NCBI GenBank assembly: GCA_013420905.1
Contig: JAAXNY010000008.1
Coordinates: forward strand, 124,001-188,000
From: Collybia mongolica
Lineage: Eukaryota > Basidiomycota > Agaricomycetes > Agaricales > Clitocybaceae
Length of the DNA stretch: 64,000 nt
Direction of reading: 5' to 3'
The notes beneath the pieces were generated by a model. That model did not search any database. It saw nothing but the letters and a program-made list of their open reading frames with translations, and was not told where the DNA came from. Every line of letters starts with the position of its first letter. Positions within the stretch are counted from its first letter, which is position 1. The translations under genes and the position numbers were made by a program. Below, one piece after another: positions 23,405 through 35,004 of this stretch.

Positions 23405-24682
23405 AATCGATTGATTGGGTTTGCGAACGGTGTAGGGTGTATACCTTGAATAACCGTACGAAGGTCGCCTTTTATATATATACAAAACGGCCCCTGGGGA
23501 ATGAATGTGATGCTGACACGAATAAGGACCAACTATAAGTAATTTGTTCTAGCTCAAGCGCCGAAGCGAGTAGAGGCGCAACGTACTTAGCTTCGTTCAT
23601 GGGCTCTCCGGAGAACAGGTGGAGGGGAGTAGAGATTGTTAGGCGCTCGTTATTCAGTGGCTCGCTAAACTCTCAAAATGTAGTGGTAGCAGGAGACTTG
23701 AGTAGTATGTGCTTTCGAATAAAACTTTCCAGGAAATGGAGGGAGTACGCAATAAATTCAGTCTCGTGAAAACTCCCGTTCATTCAAGCTAAGGACCGTG
23801 CGCTAGAGCCTAGACAGCCTTGTTCAGCGAAGCGTCGAGATAATCGGCCTTCCCAAAGTAGCGGTGAAACCCCCTATCTTTAATTGTACTACAACCCGGT
23901 TAGCTTTAGCTGGGTAGACGGAAAACTCCATATAGTGAGGTGTTAAATATTAGATTCGGAACCTACTAGTGCGCTGACTGTTTGAAGATGTCACATGTCT
24001 ACCACTTTCTCAGGAACGTTTTGTCACCAAAAGGGTGGAAGCGTACACGGAAGCGCCTTGTGATTGCCTATGGTAACATGGACGTATGAGAGTCAAAATA
24101 AGGGTATCTGAGCATCTACTCTTCACAAGGCGTTCATAAATAACGTGATGGAAAAGACAACAGAATGTACTAACCTTCAACGGATCCTATAAGTGGCGTC
24201 ATACGCGCATTTTATATTGAAGTTGGGTTAGAGGTCGTACTAAACACTATGCCTTGCCCAAGAAAGATTAGCGAGCGAGAACGGGTGAGGTCTAGTAGAT
24301 GGCTGACCTATTATAAGCTCCGCGCCTTAGCGCTTGCATTCGCCAATGCCCAACTCCAGGTCCCTTTATCCGCATCGCTGTCTCAGCCTTGACATTTGCA
24401 GGATGGCGAGTGAGGGAAAATTCAACAGCGCGTGGGAATATGCCTCGAAAGGCCTGTGAATGTAAATGTACCGTAGGGACATTGGTTTCGCCAACCGCGA
24501 AGTTTAGTCTGGATACAGGGTTAGCCTGCTCATGGCACGGCACCGTCGATTAAACTTAACAGTGACAAGCCGCAAAAGATTGTTTGGGGATATGACTCGG
24601 ACAAGGTGAATGTCTTGGGGTATCGTGGTGCGACCGGGAAAGGACGAGTAACAATTATATCGACGAGAACCAGAGCTTCTTG
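23405..24682. other. intergenic, no gene seen
   Basis: Promoter of family B copy 2 at the left. Other open frames (for example minus 24292-24543) lack any domain, signal or splice support. Confidence 0.45.
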
Positions 24683-25430
24683 CACTGCTGGCACTGAGTC
24701 ATTTATCTGGAGGAAATATGTGGTTCAGATAAATGTCTCATCAGTTACACTGTGTATATCTGGTAGAAAAATAATGAATATTTTCACCAAAAGAATCTGT
24801 GATGATCTTGCCATTTATCTGATATGTTTCCATTGGGGGTATTTTGTGTTCATCCGTGGATTCTTCTTTGAGAAGCAGAGCAGAAAAATGTGGGGCATTT
24901 CCTATATGTTTCTTTGAAAAACACTTTGTATTCGTCTTTGGCTATTTTGGCAGGATAAAGAGAAAATATTCCCCAAAGATGTTTCTTGGGGAAAAACTGC
25001 CTCTTTATCTTGGAGATATATCCAAACCCCCATGTTTCTCAAGGTAAAACTGCCAGAAATGGAAAAATGTTAAATAATTCCTTTGGAAACATGGGTGTTT
25101 GAGTATATCTCCGAGGTAGAGTGCAAAATTTTCCAGGAGAAATACAATTAAAGAAATACTTTCCCTTTCTCAAGAACAAGGATGGAAAGCATTCTTGTTG
25201 GAAACACAAAGGAAAGACCCTCCATTTTTCCGCCCTACATCTCAAAGGAAATTTCACGGATGAACTCCGAATATTTCGGAAGAAAGCATATCAGATAGAC
25301 AGTGAGTTCATCTTGTATTTTTCAAACAGAAATATTGATTATATTTGTAGCAGAAATATGTGATGGAAATGATAAGACATTTTTATGAATATAGTATTTT
25401 CTCAAGATAAATGGCTGGACGCCAGCAGTG
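24683..25430. repeat. 748-bp imperfect inverted-repeat (foldback-like) element
   Basis: The left half (24683 to about 25044) and the right half (about 25080 to 25430) are imperfect reverse complements. Matching pieces include CACTGCTGGC at 24683 against GCCAGCAGTG at 25421, TATCTGATATG near 24816 against CATATCAGATA near 25288, GTTCATCCGTG near 24849 against CACGGATGAAC near 25256, and CCCATGTTTC at 25029 against GAAACATGGG near 25086. The centre is around 25060 with a loop of about 35 nt. It is AT-rich and lacks a gene; the open frames in it are mirror images of each other through the inverted repeat. Probably a foldback or MITE-type element. No clear target duplication was found. Confidence 0.75.
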
Positions 25431-26119
25431 TTGGAAGACTTGCATGCCTTTGTTGTGATGTTTGACTAGGTCTTTTTTCGACAATCTAGAAATGAAAAGA
25501 GAAGTGCGATAAGGGCAAAGGAGGATGCCGTGGAGTGCCAAACACTGCTTCAGGTAAGCTGAAAAGGCAACAGGTCCGGTTGTCACCGTCAGGGCCCCTG
25601 GATTACGCATTGTCAATGGTCGATCCTGGTGCTGCGCGAAACAGCGTTTTTATCCGTCTCCATCGCGATTCACGGTACGAAGCCCCTGTCATAGCAAGTA
25701 CGGACTATACAGTGGTTTGTTGTGCTGGTGGGACCATCTAGGATGTGTACATGTGACGAGTTGGCAAGTTTGCAGCAGTGGCAATGGAATCAACGGTGTC
25801 AGTAGTTCGAATACTAAACCGGTCCCCCGCCCGTACACCTCTTGCGACCCCAACTGCCTCGTCGTCGTAACACGTGCATGTTGATGGGCCTGTGGACCAT
25901 GAAATTCGTGACACCAAACCCCCCCTAGACCCGGACCGAGGTGGTTCCCCCACGGGCTACCAATCCCGACGTTCACATCGCCACGAACGTATTCGGGCTT
26001 GGTCAAATTGCGCAGGACATACACTGTCCTCGGAGAAACCTTCTCTGCTAAAAAAAAACATACTTCTTGGTTCCCCAATATATTGACTTGCTATGTCGTG
26101 GAGCCTGACACAGCCCGCG

Positions 26120-26690
26120 CTATACTGAGTCTGGGATTGGGGAGGGAATAGCCAGGTAGTCAAAAAGTTTGTTCGGGGAACCGTCGAAGAGGTATTCGAT
26201 GAATTTGCCACGATGGCACTGTTGGTGCTTGTCGAATTTGACGATCGTCCAATGTTGTCCCATGCTCAGGTGTATAGAATTAAAAGCTGGCAAAGGAAGG
26301 TAACGAATTGGCATTGGACATCGTTCCCCTTCAGCCCCTATACCGTAGTGTGAAATTTCCACCATATTTGCTTCATCTTCTCCATCTCCTTCTTCGCTGC
26401 TTTGAGCTTCTCCGTTAGTGAGACAGTTCAGATATACGCCTCCATCCGCGGCTGTAATGTCTAGTTCGTGGCATGCGTCGGTGATGGGGTTTGTGATGCA
26501 GTGGATTCCTACAAATAACACTATTTCTCACTTGTGTTATAAGAACCTACCACGCGCATACAGATCCTCATTGACTTCGTGTATCTCTGTCCCTCGGCCT
26601 CCATGTCCAACCGCGAGGCGGGTGGTGTTCGCCGTGCATGCGGATCGAGTAACAAGAACGAAACCGCTTATCGCTAGCCTCTAGGTGTCC
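26120..26690 (-). CDS. hypothetical protein exons
   Basis: The minus frame ending at 26120 reads CITNPITDACHELDITAADG, then an acidic stretch (SSEEGDGEDEANMVEIS) and KFIEYLFDGSPNKLFDYLAI. An upstream exon with LAVGHGGRGTEIHEVNEDLY joins it in frame across an intron that starts GTAGGT and ends TTTGTAG (about 26555-26511). The start was not found: the frame closes upstream at a CTAG that could be an acceptor, so a first exon is missing. Not recognised. Confidence 0.4.
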
Positions 26691-26893
26691 GCCCCCGGCT
26701 CGTGGAGAAGCGGGAATGTTTTTTCTGGTAGAATTCGCGGGCTGGCTGGGGCGGAATCATTATACGACTATGTACTCTATAGGGGTGTGCTGATGTCCGT
26801 GGCTTCGGCGTCTATAGCTTCGCGATTAACGTCAGACCCGCTATACTGAAACCTGACGATATTTTCATGCTTATTCACAAGTTACCACTGACA

Positions 26894-27100
26894 CTAATGC
26901 TCACCTTGTGCAGCCATCGGACTCGAAGCAATCGGGTTGTGCCAGTCTCCAAGAGCGGCCGGTGGTTGTCGTGGTTCATCGCAAAAATCGTCGTTCACGA
27001 AATTCAGGGCAAACACCGGGCGCTGTGACCCGGAACAAACCAGATGTTTGGCCGTGAGAAAGTACTTAAAATAAGCATTCGCGATAATCGTTGCCGTCAT
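26894..27100 (-). CDS. hypothetical first exon
   Basis: ATG at 27100 followed by ANAYFKYFLTAKHLVCSGSQ and PRQPPAALGDWHNPIASSP, then a GTGAGC donor near 26900. A short second exon (reading DAEATDISTPL and a stop) is possible after CTATAG near 26815. It may be a separate small gene or the 5' part of the exons at 26120-26690. Not recognised. Confidence 0.3.
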   Translation of the reverse strand: MTATIIANAYFKYFLTAKHLVCSGSQRPVFALNFVNDDFCDEPRQPPAALGDWHNPIASSPMAAQGEH

Positions 27101-28082
27101 CTCGGTCAGTGTCCGCTACTGCTCTCTCAGCAATAAAAAACAAACGAGCAAGGCAGATCTATTGCAAAAGACCTGGGTGTGTTATCATAATAAAATTTAC
27201 TGTTTCTCTTGGCGATACGGGGAAGAGAGTCGGCATTAGTGCGCCACTGGCGATAAGTTGATGACTATCTGGGGAGTGCAGATTATAACTTCTTGTGGCA
27301 ATGTCAAATGTGGCCGCCTCAAGGCAGCCACTCGGAAAACGGCGAAAAACCATGTACTCCTTCTATCAAACCCGTTTCACTGTCGTCCGGTCGCTTATAC
27401 CACGATTTGCTCCCTCACAACGTTGTTTCTCATTCAAATCATCATTGTGTTCGCTAGTCGACTAGACTGTCATGGGTCCACCAACTCAGCCAAGGTGATT
27501 ACTCATGACTGCGCGTCGCAGCCATTACCCGTCCTTCCAAGTCCAGCCCCCTGGATCCCCCCCTGCTACTGTACAGTAATTAACGGACCCAAGCCCCATT
27601 ACTGAGTTGCCCGCGCGCGAAGGGCGCACCCTACCACCAGAGGTTGAAATAGCCCTCACCAGTAGAATACGATCTCCCGTCTTCATTGGGCCTCTACACT
27701 GCCGGCTTGGGATCTGTGACAAGGTACGTGTCTTCCACGCCGGTTATTAGATTCATTAATAAGCACTGCTATTCACATCACTTCTACTCTCTATCATCAA
27801 CCCGATATCATGCACGCACTTAAGAATTACCTCTCCCTTCCATCGCCCTAAAGGGCACCTATCGTCGATAATGATACCCAGGTCATCGATTTTACGGATA
27901 AAATCCGGATTCCCGACCCAAGCGTCGTCTTTACTCACGGAGGCTTAATTCGGACGCTTATCGAGGGGAATGGCAAAATGACATGGAGGCGACTGATTTT
28001 GTCGATGGTGCAGATGGGCATATGAAGACAGTATGGACACGCCATGTGTGGATATCCCGAAATTTTCTCACCTTACTTTCGG

Positions 28083-29184
28083 CAGGTTGCTGTTAAATTG
28101 CTGCGTGTATTTACACAGCGAGGCGGGGATCCTGAAAGGTCACGAAAGGTGAATGAAGGGTGTTTATCAACCTTGAGTTGCAATATTTATACTCACCCCT
28201 TTGGATCTCTAGCGATTGAACCGAGAGGTAAACGTGTGGCAACGTCTCGAACATCCCAACATCGCGAAGTTTTATGGAATATCTTTTCAACTCGGGGGAC
28301 GACCAGCAATGGTCATGCAATGGTACGAGAAAGGGACCGCACCAGTTTATATCAAGGATAGTCCGCCCACATTCAAACTTTCATTTGTAGGTATTCTTCC
28401 CATATCGTAGATATGGGAAAGCTGACCCCAGATGTTAAGGTGGAAGGCGTTTGCGCTGGGTTGAGGTAATCTTCATGAACTACAACCCCCTGTCGTACAT
28501 GGGGACCTAAAAGGCGTAAGCGTCGCTGCGAAAATTCTCTTGAGTATCTTACCATCTTGAGAATAGAATAATATTCTAGTGGACGACGATGGCCGCCCTA
28601 GGCTCAGTGACTTTGGCCTCTCTAAGGTTCTCGACAATCATAAGGGACCAACAGGAAACACAACGATGACACTCGCAGGATCAGTACGTTGGCAGGCACC
28701 TGAACATCATTTTGAAGAGGAAGAGGGGGATCTGTTATCGCCACTCCCAGGTCCCACCCTTCCGGCAGATGTGTGGTCCTTGGGGTGCACCATATATGAA
28801 GTATGATTTAACTCTACCTTGTTGATGGGGCAGCTTATACGCTTTCCTGCCCAGCTCCTCATCGGAAAACTTCCTTACCACCACTGGTTGCATGACTGGA
28901 AGGTCATCAGGGATGTCATGAGTGGCACCAGCCCATTGCGGTCTGAGGATGATCTGATTCATCAATCGAAGGATCTTTTGAGTCTCTTGCATGACTGTTG
29001 GATGTTGGACCCAACCAAGCGTCCAACCCTGGGTGTCGTATGTTCAAGGTTATTTATAGTCGCATTAAATTGGGTTCCATCGAAGGTTCCATCGAAGAAG
29101 GTTTCATCGAAATCAGAGTCTGTCCAAGCTTATCATGATACCTTGTACAAGAAGCGGCCTAGCGCTATGGTGCGAACCACTTAG
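28083..29184 (+). pseudogene. protein kinase domain gene, disrupted
   Basis: Kinase subdomains appear in order: VAVKLL (Lys of strand beta-3), REVNVWQRLEHPNIAKFYG (helix C Glu), the catalytic loop HGDLKGNNILV, SDFGLSKV (DFG), APEHHFEEEE, then DVWSLGCTIYE and LDPTKRPTL. Introns of 50-60 nt with GT...AG ends separate them. Between EGVCAGLR and LHELQPPVVHGDLKG (28461-28475) the frame shifts by one base and meets a stop in either frame, so the gene is broken unless this is an assembly error. The Gly-rich loop exon was not found upstream. A transposon lies at the very 3' end: removing it and one TA joins codons for Ser-Ala-Arg to a TAG, two codons earlier than the present tail. Group: TKL-like basidiomycete expansion, by inference. 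Confidence 0.7.
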
Positions 29185-29205
29185 TCACCGCTAAAATGTG
29201 ACAAG
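29168..29205 (+). repeat. left terminal inverted repeat
   Basis: 38 bp, mirror of 32163-32200 with three mismatches. Confidence 0.88.
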
Positions 29206-29399
29206 TCCCAAATTGGCCGCCGACCGAAAAAAAAAATTCAGTGTACCTCTGATGACCCTTACTGACGGCAACCAAAGCTCTGCGCAACACGACAATTGCT
29301 CGGTTCAATGCCTGCACTAATGTACAATTTGAACTAACATAGTGCCTAATATATGAGTGTTTTTTCCAACATTTTCCCCCGTTTTCTCTTCACTTCTGA

Positions 29400-31993
29400 A
29401 TGGCAAGGAAGCCCAAGTACCTCCAACTTGCTGCTGCCCGAGCTCGGGCAGTACGTCATAAACCAACAAACATTGATTTCGAGAAAAGTCCTGCGCCCGA
29501 GCCTGAGGATATTCCCGAACTGCGTGCTGCATCTCCAATTGTCGTGGACCTGGTTTCCGACAACGAGTTTTCTGATGAGTCAGAGTGTGGGTATGATGGG
29601 GGTATAAATCATTATCCTGCCTCGGATTATGTGTTGGAGAGTGATAGTGATGGAGAGCTCACAGATGAAGATCTGTCCGAGTTTGATGAAGACATGTTGG
29701 ACAGCCTTCGGAGAGAGATGGCTCAGTTGAAAGAGCCAGCACCATTCGAACGCCTTCTTGTCCCCAAATCCACGAAAGCCTGGAAGAAAACAGAAAAAAA
29801 CCGGAGTCTTGGATATAATGGGCAGGGTCGGTCGACAAGATTTCGAAAAGACAAAGAAGCGCGTGATCTCGCAATGGCGCGCGCTGAAGCAAAAACATCG
29901 TTAGTGATTCAATTGGTGTAATTAGGGGATGGTGACTCACCTGCTCACTCAGGAATGACCCTCAGGTGGCTATGATGCGGAATCTGTTTGTGAAACAAGA
30001 TCCAGCCCCAGCCGCCCCACACAATTCAACTGTGAAAACACCCGAGCTCCAAAGAGCACCTGCGTCAAGTCTCAGCCCCGCCGAGGTTGTCGATTATCTA
30101 TCCGATTACTCAGATGAAGATAGTGGCAGCGATGCAGATGATGAAGGCGAAAATAATACTGTTCCGCCCAAATCCACCAGTTCCCATTGTTTGCCAGCTG
30201 TCCCACCCCTTAAACGCCGGAAACTCGATGTCCCTGTTCGCAAAGCAAGAGCCGAGAAGCTCGAAACCCGTCAAAAAGAGTTGGAGAAAGGTCTTGCTGA
30301 TATCCGGAAGGTTATCCACTCAAACAAGACCAAGTTTGTTGCTGGGCGAAGTGGGTTGCAAGCTTGTCGTACTCGTGCAATTCAGAGTTATCTTCTGTTG
30401 ATTGTTCAACGGGGTCGCCTCACAATCGACGCATCAGAGAAGGCTGCAGAATGCCATGGGTTCAAACCAAAGTGGGGAGGCAGGAATGTGAGGAGCTGGA
30501 CACGGCAATGGTTAAAAGAACGAAAGTTACCTGAGTCCCGAAAAGGTCGACATGGGAAAGTCTATTCCTTACTCGATAACCCAGCAATAAAAGCAGAACT
30601 TCGTGCTTTCCTTCGGTCAAATAAATGGGTTATGAATCCCGCCAAACTTGCAGAGTTCACCCATGGAAAGCTTCTGCCTGATGCTGCAGACAAATATCTC
30701 AAGCATCTTGTGCAGGAAGAGATGCCTCGCGGGCTCAAACAATATATGGAACTTCAGCTTTTCCCGTGCCTCCAGCTGAAGGTTGGATCGAAAGGGATAG
30801 CTCTAAGCACTGCCCGGTGATGGCTTCACAAGGAAGGCTTTCAATACATAAGTCACAAGAAAGGGCTCTATTACGACGGTCACGATCGTCCCGATGTCGT
30901 TGCGTACCGACAGAAGGAATTTTTGCCAGCCATGGAACTTCACGCCCAACGGCTCGTCCGATATGAAGTCGGGAATGTTGAACAAGAAGTCCAAAGCTTG
31001 CCCAATAATTATGTCGAGCGTCGACTCTCTCTGGTTGCACAAGATGAGATGACTGCTCAAGCAAATGACGCCCAAGCAAAAAAGTGGGTCCTCCATGACC
31101 AACACGAGCTGCGAAAGAAGGGTGTTGGGCGAGGAATTCATCAGAGCGACGTCATCTGCTCAACAGTTGGGTGGCTGAAAGATGCAAGCCAGAGCCTCGA
31201 ATATGGGAAGAATTATGATGGTTACTGGACGGGCGAGCTTTTCTGTAAGCAGCTCCGCGAGAAAATCATTCCAGCATTTGAGGCTGCACATGGCCCCGGG
31301 TTCCAGGCACTCATTATGGTTGACCACTCACAGGGCCATGCGGCTTATGCTGAGGATGCTTTGCTCGCAACACGCATGAATGTGAACCCAGGTGGCAAAC
31401 AAGCACGCCTCCGTGATGGATGGTTTATGCGTGATGGGTGCATAATTATTCAACCCATGATATACCCAGTGGATCATCCAGAATTTCCCGATCAACCAAA
31501 GGGGATGAAGGTCGTGCTTCAAGAACGAGGCTTGTACAGTGGGAAAATGCGAGGAAAATGCAAAAGCAGCTGCCAGGATCCGGAGTCGGCCAACTGTTGC
31601 TGCAAACGTATCCTTGAGAACCAGCCTGATTTCAAGGCACAGAAGTCACTTGTTCAAGAGATCATCGAGGAAGCAGGACACATGTGTATATTTCTGCCGA
31701 AATTTCACTGTGAGCTTAATTTTATCGAATTCTTCTGGGGTGTGGTAAAGTGCTATCTTCGCGAGCATTGTGATTATACATTTGATACACTGAAGGAGAA
31801 CATGCCCAAAGCACTGGAAACAGTTCCACTTGCAACTATTCGACGGTGGGAACATCGTATGATCCGATGGATGCAGGCTTATCGGGATGGCATGTCAACT
31901 CAAGATGCACAGTTGCACATCCGCAATTTCAGCTCAACTAAATACAAATCGCACCGTCGCATCCCAGAATGCATTGCAAGGGCTTTCGACTAG
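29400..31993 (+). pseudogene. DDE transposase of the TIR transposon, one nonsense codon
   Basis: Exon 1 (29400-29899) and exon 2 (29953-31993) join in phase across a GTTAGT...CTCACTCAG intron, for about 847 codons. The N-terminal third is acidic and low in complexity; a DNA-binding-like part follows (CRTRAIQSYLLLIVQRGRLT). Candidate catalytic Asp, Asp and Glu lie in YYDGHDRPDVV, LIMVDHSQGHA (31322) and HCELNFIEFFWG (31727), with about 134 residues between the second and third. That gap contains a Cys-rich insert (KCKSSC, NCCCKRIL). A single in-frame TGA at 30818-30820 interrupts an otherwise open exon (between STAR and WLHKEGF). This looks like a C-to-T change in CGA. The element is therefore recent but probably silenced. 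Confidence 0.8.
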
Positions 31994-32162
31994 TATATAA
32001 ACCTTCTCGGTACATAGTCCCAATTTGATCCCCCGAAAATTTTATATCTCACTCAGTTTTGACTTAAATGAAAATCGCTCTTGGGGATCGAAAGCTATCA
32101 TCAAAAGGAGTGTTTTCCCAAGGGGAATAAAAAATCGGATAATTTTTGGAGGTGCGAAAAAG

Positions 32163-32200
32163 CTTGTCACATTTTGGTGGTGACTAAGTGGTTTGCACCA
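32163..32200 (-). repeat. right terminal inverted repeat
   Basis: 38 bp, mirror of 29168-29205 with three mismatches; followed by the TA duplication. Confidence 0.88.
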
Positions 32201-32343
32201 TAGATAGGCTATCTCGATTTGGGCACTGAAAATATTCTTCCTTTATTACTTCATGCTTGTGACGAGCCAAATAGTATACCATGTAAATCAGATTTTCAGA
32301 TCCTTAGAATCGGCAGCAAAAAGTTGCGATATCGGTATGCACA

Positions 32344-34601
32344 TCATGAATTCCCTTTCCTCATCTCCCGCCGTGCATCGCTCGACCATTTGAAGAAATC
32401 ACATCGCCAAGTCGGGTCCACATGCTCTCGCAATCTCTCCGCTCTGCCCTTATCGTACCCCGGTCCAACGGGTCTATTCAGAAGAAACGTTAGTCATGCT
32501 CTACGAATTATATGTTTAGCATGAGGAGCACCCTACCTCGCGCATATGAAGAATTTCTTCCCCTTGTTCGGACCCGGTTTCCCCACCGTCATCTCCTTCG
32601 CCGTCTCCCCATGCACTATACATTTCGGGGCCTGAACCGGCGCAAGGAGGCTCGACCACGCCTGCTTGGATTCGGTGGTGTCTGCTGGAGACCGTTGTGA
32701 GGGGTTCGATTCTTGCGAAAGAAGGACGGCAAGGTCGTGGTCTGCCTCGAGGTCCACCTCGATGGGGTCTTCACATTCGACTGCTTTCGATTTGGATCTC
32801 TGGCGGGATGTGAGGGCGGGAGGGGGAGAAGGTGATGAGGTTTTGGGTTTGGCGAAGAAAGTGGAAAGCTTGGTTTGTGACGGTGTTTTCTCGGGCATTT
32901 TTTGCTGCTTTTGCTTCTTGGATGAGGATGAGCCTTCTGTTCTAAGCTTTCGCTTGGTGGGTTTCGAAGTAGAGGCTTCGGCGTTTACGTTTTCCATCGT
33001 CGGAGTGGGTTTGAGAGGCGCCGAAGACTGGGATTGCGTGAGGGGAGATTGCGGAGAACTCGTTGGAGGATTTGGTGAAGGGTGTGCTTCAGCAGAAACG
33101 CTGGAAGACGTCGGAATGCCGTGAAGAACAGTGTCAGAGTCTGAGGGCGAGGTGGTTGGAACCTCTATTGAAAGGGGATGGGAGGGTAGTATAGGGCGCT
33201 TTTCAGCAGGTTTTGTCGGTTCCTCTAACGGGGGTGTAGTTAAAGGCATCTTCTGTTCACCGTTCTTCCGACCAAAAAAGCTTTGAAGGGAAGTTTGTTT
33301 GCCAGAATACTCGTCCCAGTGTTTAGAGGCAAGCCTTGGCACTTCACCTTTAGCAGCACCTAAAACATCTTTCAGTTTGAGGGATTGCCCATTGGCGTCG
33401 GTTATCTCGTCGTGTAGGTCGAGGTAGACTGGGCAATGATCGCTCCCCTTGATCTCAGGTTGAATGTTGGCGCCCTTGACCCATGGCAGGATACCCTTCG
33501 TGATGAGGATGAAATCAATCCGTGTACCGTAGTTCGAATCCCGGGCAGATATCTTCGTATTCCAACCTGCCATGTCATAAGCCGTGTTTTCCTTCCGAGT
33601 GCATACCGAGTAAACGTAAACGTACATGTATACATCCCCTTCCGATCAGGCCACAGCTTCCGAACGATATCAACCATGCAGCCGCCAGTACCGTCGTCAT
33701 TCATCAACCAGTCTCGAAGCCACCGCCGGACGTCCTTCCCCCAAAACCCGTCTTCACCCTCCATACCCTCTGCATGCCCACGAGCTACCATAAGGTGCCC
33801 TTCGCAATGGTCTATGACGGCTGCACAGGCGTTGAGATCGCCAACTACTACAACCTCTCGCCCTTCCCGTTCTACCAGTCCTTTTACGCGCGCCTCCAGT
33901 ACCCGGTGGAAGTCTGCTTTGTACTGATCTCGTTCTTCCGTTCCGTTCCCATCGTTGGGACAGTATACGTTGATGAGCACGAAGAGTCCGAGGTCAACCA
34001 CGATGGCCCGTCCTTCACTGTCCAAATCCTTGTAGTCCAACTGTGCAATCTCTTCCTCAACCTTGTCCTCGTCCTCGTCACTAATTACGTGTTGTGGGTA
34101 CGCTTCAGCTTTTGAAATACGCTCCTCTGTTGTTGGGGGTGATTTGGGTTGGAAAATCCCGCTGAGCCCTTCTTCAGCTTTGCAGGGCACGATGGACGTG
34201 CGTGTGTATGTCGCGACACCAGAATACCCTGACTTTCGCACCGGAAAGGAGAAGAACGCGTTGTAGGAAGGTGGGATTGCCACGGGTTTAGGGAGGTTGG
34301 GCCGCGACGTCTTCATCTCTGGTGGTAGTTCAGCAGCACGCCAAGATAATGCTGCGTGTAAGGATGACCTTGGAAGCAGATTATATCCGCCTGGAGATGA
34401 TTTAGGATATCATCGTGAGTCTTAAGGGTATTCCAGCTGTCGAAATCACGGTTTACTAGTGTGCACTCTTGGAAGGGGATGATACTCACGGATGGTATTG
34501 GGGTAATGTGCGGATGCCGTTCTGTTTCAAAAAGGTAAATTGAAAATCGAACAGAATGAAGGATTCACAGAACTTGCAATGTTCCAAGTGAGAATTCGCA
34601 T
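32344..34601 (-). CDS. APN2: AP endonuclease 2 (class II, base excision repair)
   Basis: Exonuclease III/Apn2-type enzyme that cuts at abasic sites and trims 3' blocks in the nucleus (family knowledge). The start MRILTWNI is joined to NGIRTLPQYHP through an intron with a GC donor (GCAAGT...AAACAG). Then follow HLQADIICFQ and EMKTSRPNLPKP. Catalytic motifs: VVVVGDLNAC (GDLN), GTRIDFILI, and GSDHCPVYLDL (Asp-His). A PCNA-binding-like QTSLQSFFGRK and a disordered Ser/Pro/Lys stretch come next. The C-terminus is a zf-GRF domain: PKCIVHGETA, KKFFICAR, then WRCDFFKW across a GTAGGG...GAATAG intron. Stop TGA is at 32344-32346. It is divergent from the kinesin gene with a 403-bp shared upstream region. 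Full length and apparently intact. Confidence 0.93.
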
Positions 34602-35004
34602 CCTTCACTGCATACATTCGAGGCCCTGTAGCAAACGAGGAGATGGTTAGTTCTTGAAGGCCTGTTAGCGCCCGCTCTGTAAACGGACACTAATGTGGAG
34701 AAAGCTAAGTGGATGATCATTAAATAATTGCCTATATACAAGAAAAACAAAATAAAAGTAAATAATATGCTATTTTGGTGCAAAATGGGATCAAGTGGTT
34801 TGGTTTTGAATAATAGGAATTGATAAAGATCGTCTCAAGTTCTGGCGGAAAAGCAGAAGACAGAACTTATTGGCGGGCGAATGTACATTGTACTCAGGTC
34901 TAGACCAGGTTATCTGCACGCGAGGTACACGCCATCACGTGATGGACGCGACTTGGTTGAGTTTTGTTTGGATTTAATTTTTGACCCTGTAAATTGCCAC
35001 CGCC
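34602..35004. promoter_or_regulatory. shared upstream region of APN2 and kinesin-14
   Basis: 403 bp between two divergent start codons, so it must hold both promoters. AT-rich around 34690-34810. No single TATA box stands out on either strand. Confidence 0.5.

Larger units (their letters stand above)
25431..28082. other. poorly coding region with weak gene candidates
   Basis: Only the candidates at 26120-26690 and 26894-27100 have protein-like features. The remaining open frames, including overlapping ones around 25690-26090 on both strands, show no domain. Confidence 0.35.
29168..32200 (+). mobile_element. 3,033-bp TIR DNA transposon with TA target duplication
   Basis: Terminal inverted repeats of 38 bp at 29168-29205 and 32163-32200 match at 35 positions (start TGGTGC, inner end GTGACAAG). 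They are flanked by TA at 29166-29167 and 32201-32202. One transposase gene fills the interior. The target is the 3' end of a kinase pseudogene. The TA duplication is as in Tc1/mariner-type elements, but the transposase spacing is not classical. Confidence 0.88.

Noticed and set aside
24844..25257. Open frames on both strands around 25 kb with similar peptides
   Set aside because: They are the two arms of an inverted repeat, so the resemblance does not show coding constraint.
25690..26086. LysM-like look of a minus-strand frame (RFSIRTTDTVDSIATAANL)
   Set aside because: Only one partial resemblance, no signal peptide, conflicting frames on both strands and no splice support.
29168..32200. 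Classical mariner or pogo element
   Set aside because: The TA duplication fits, but the transposase spacing (about 134 residues) and Cys-rich insert do not.
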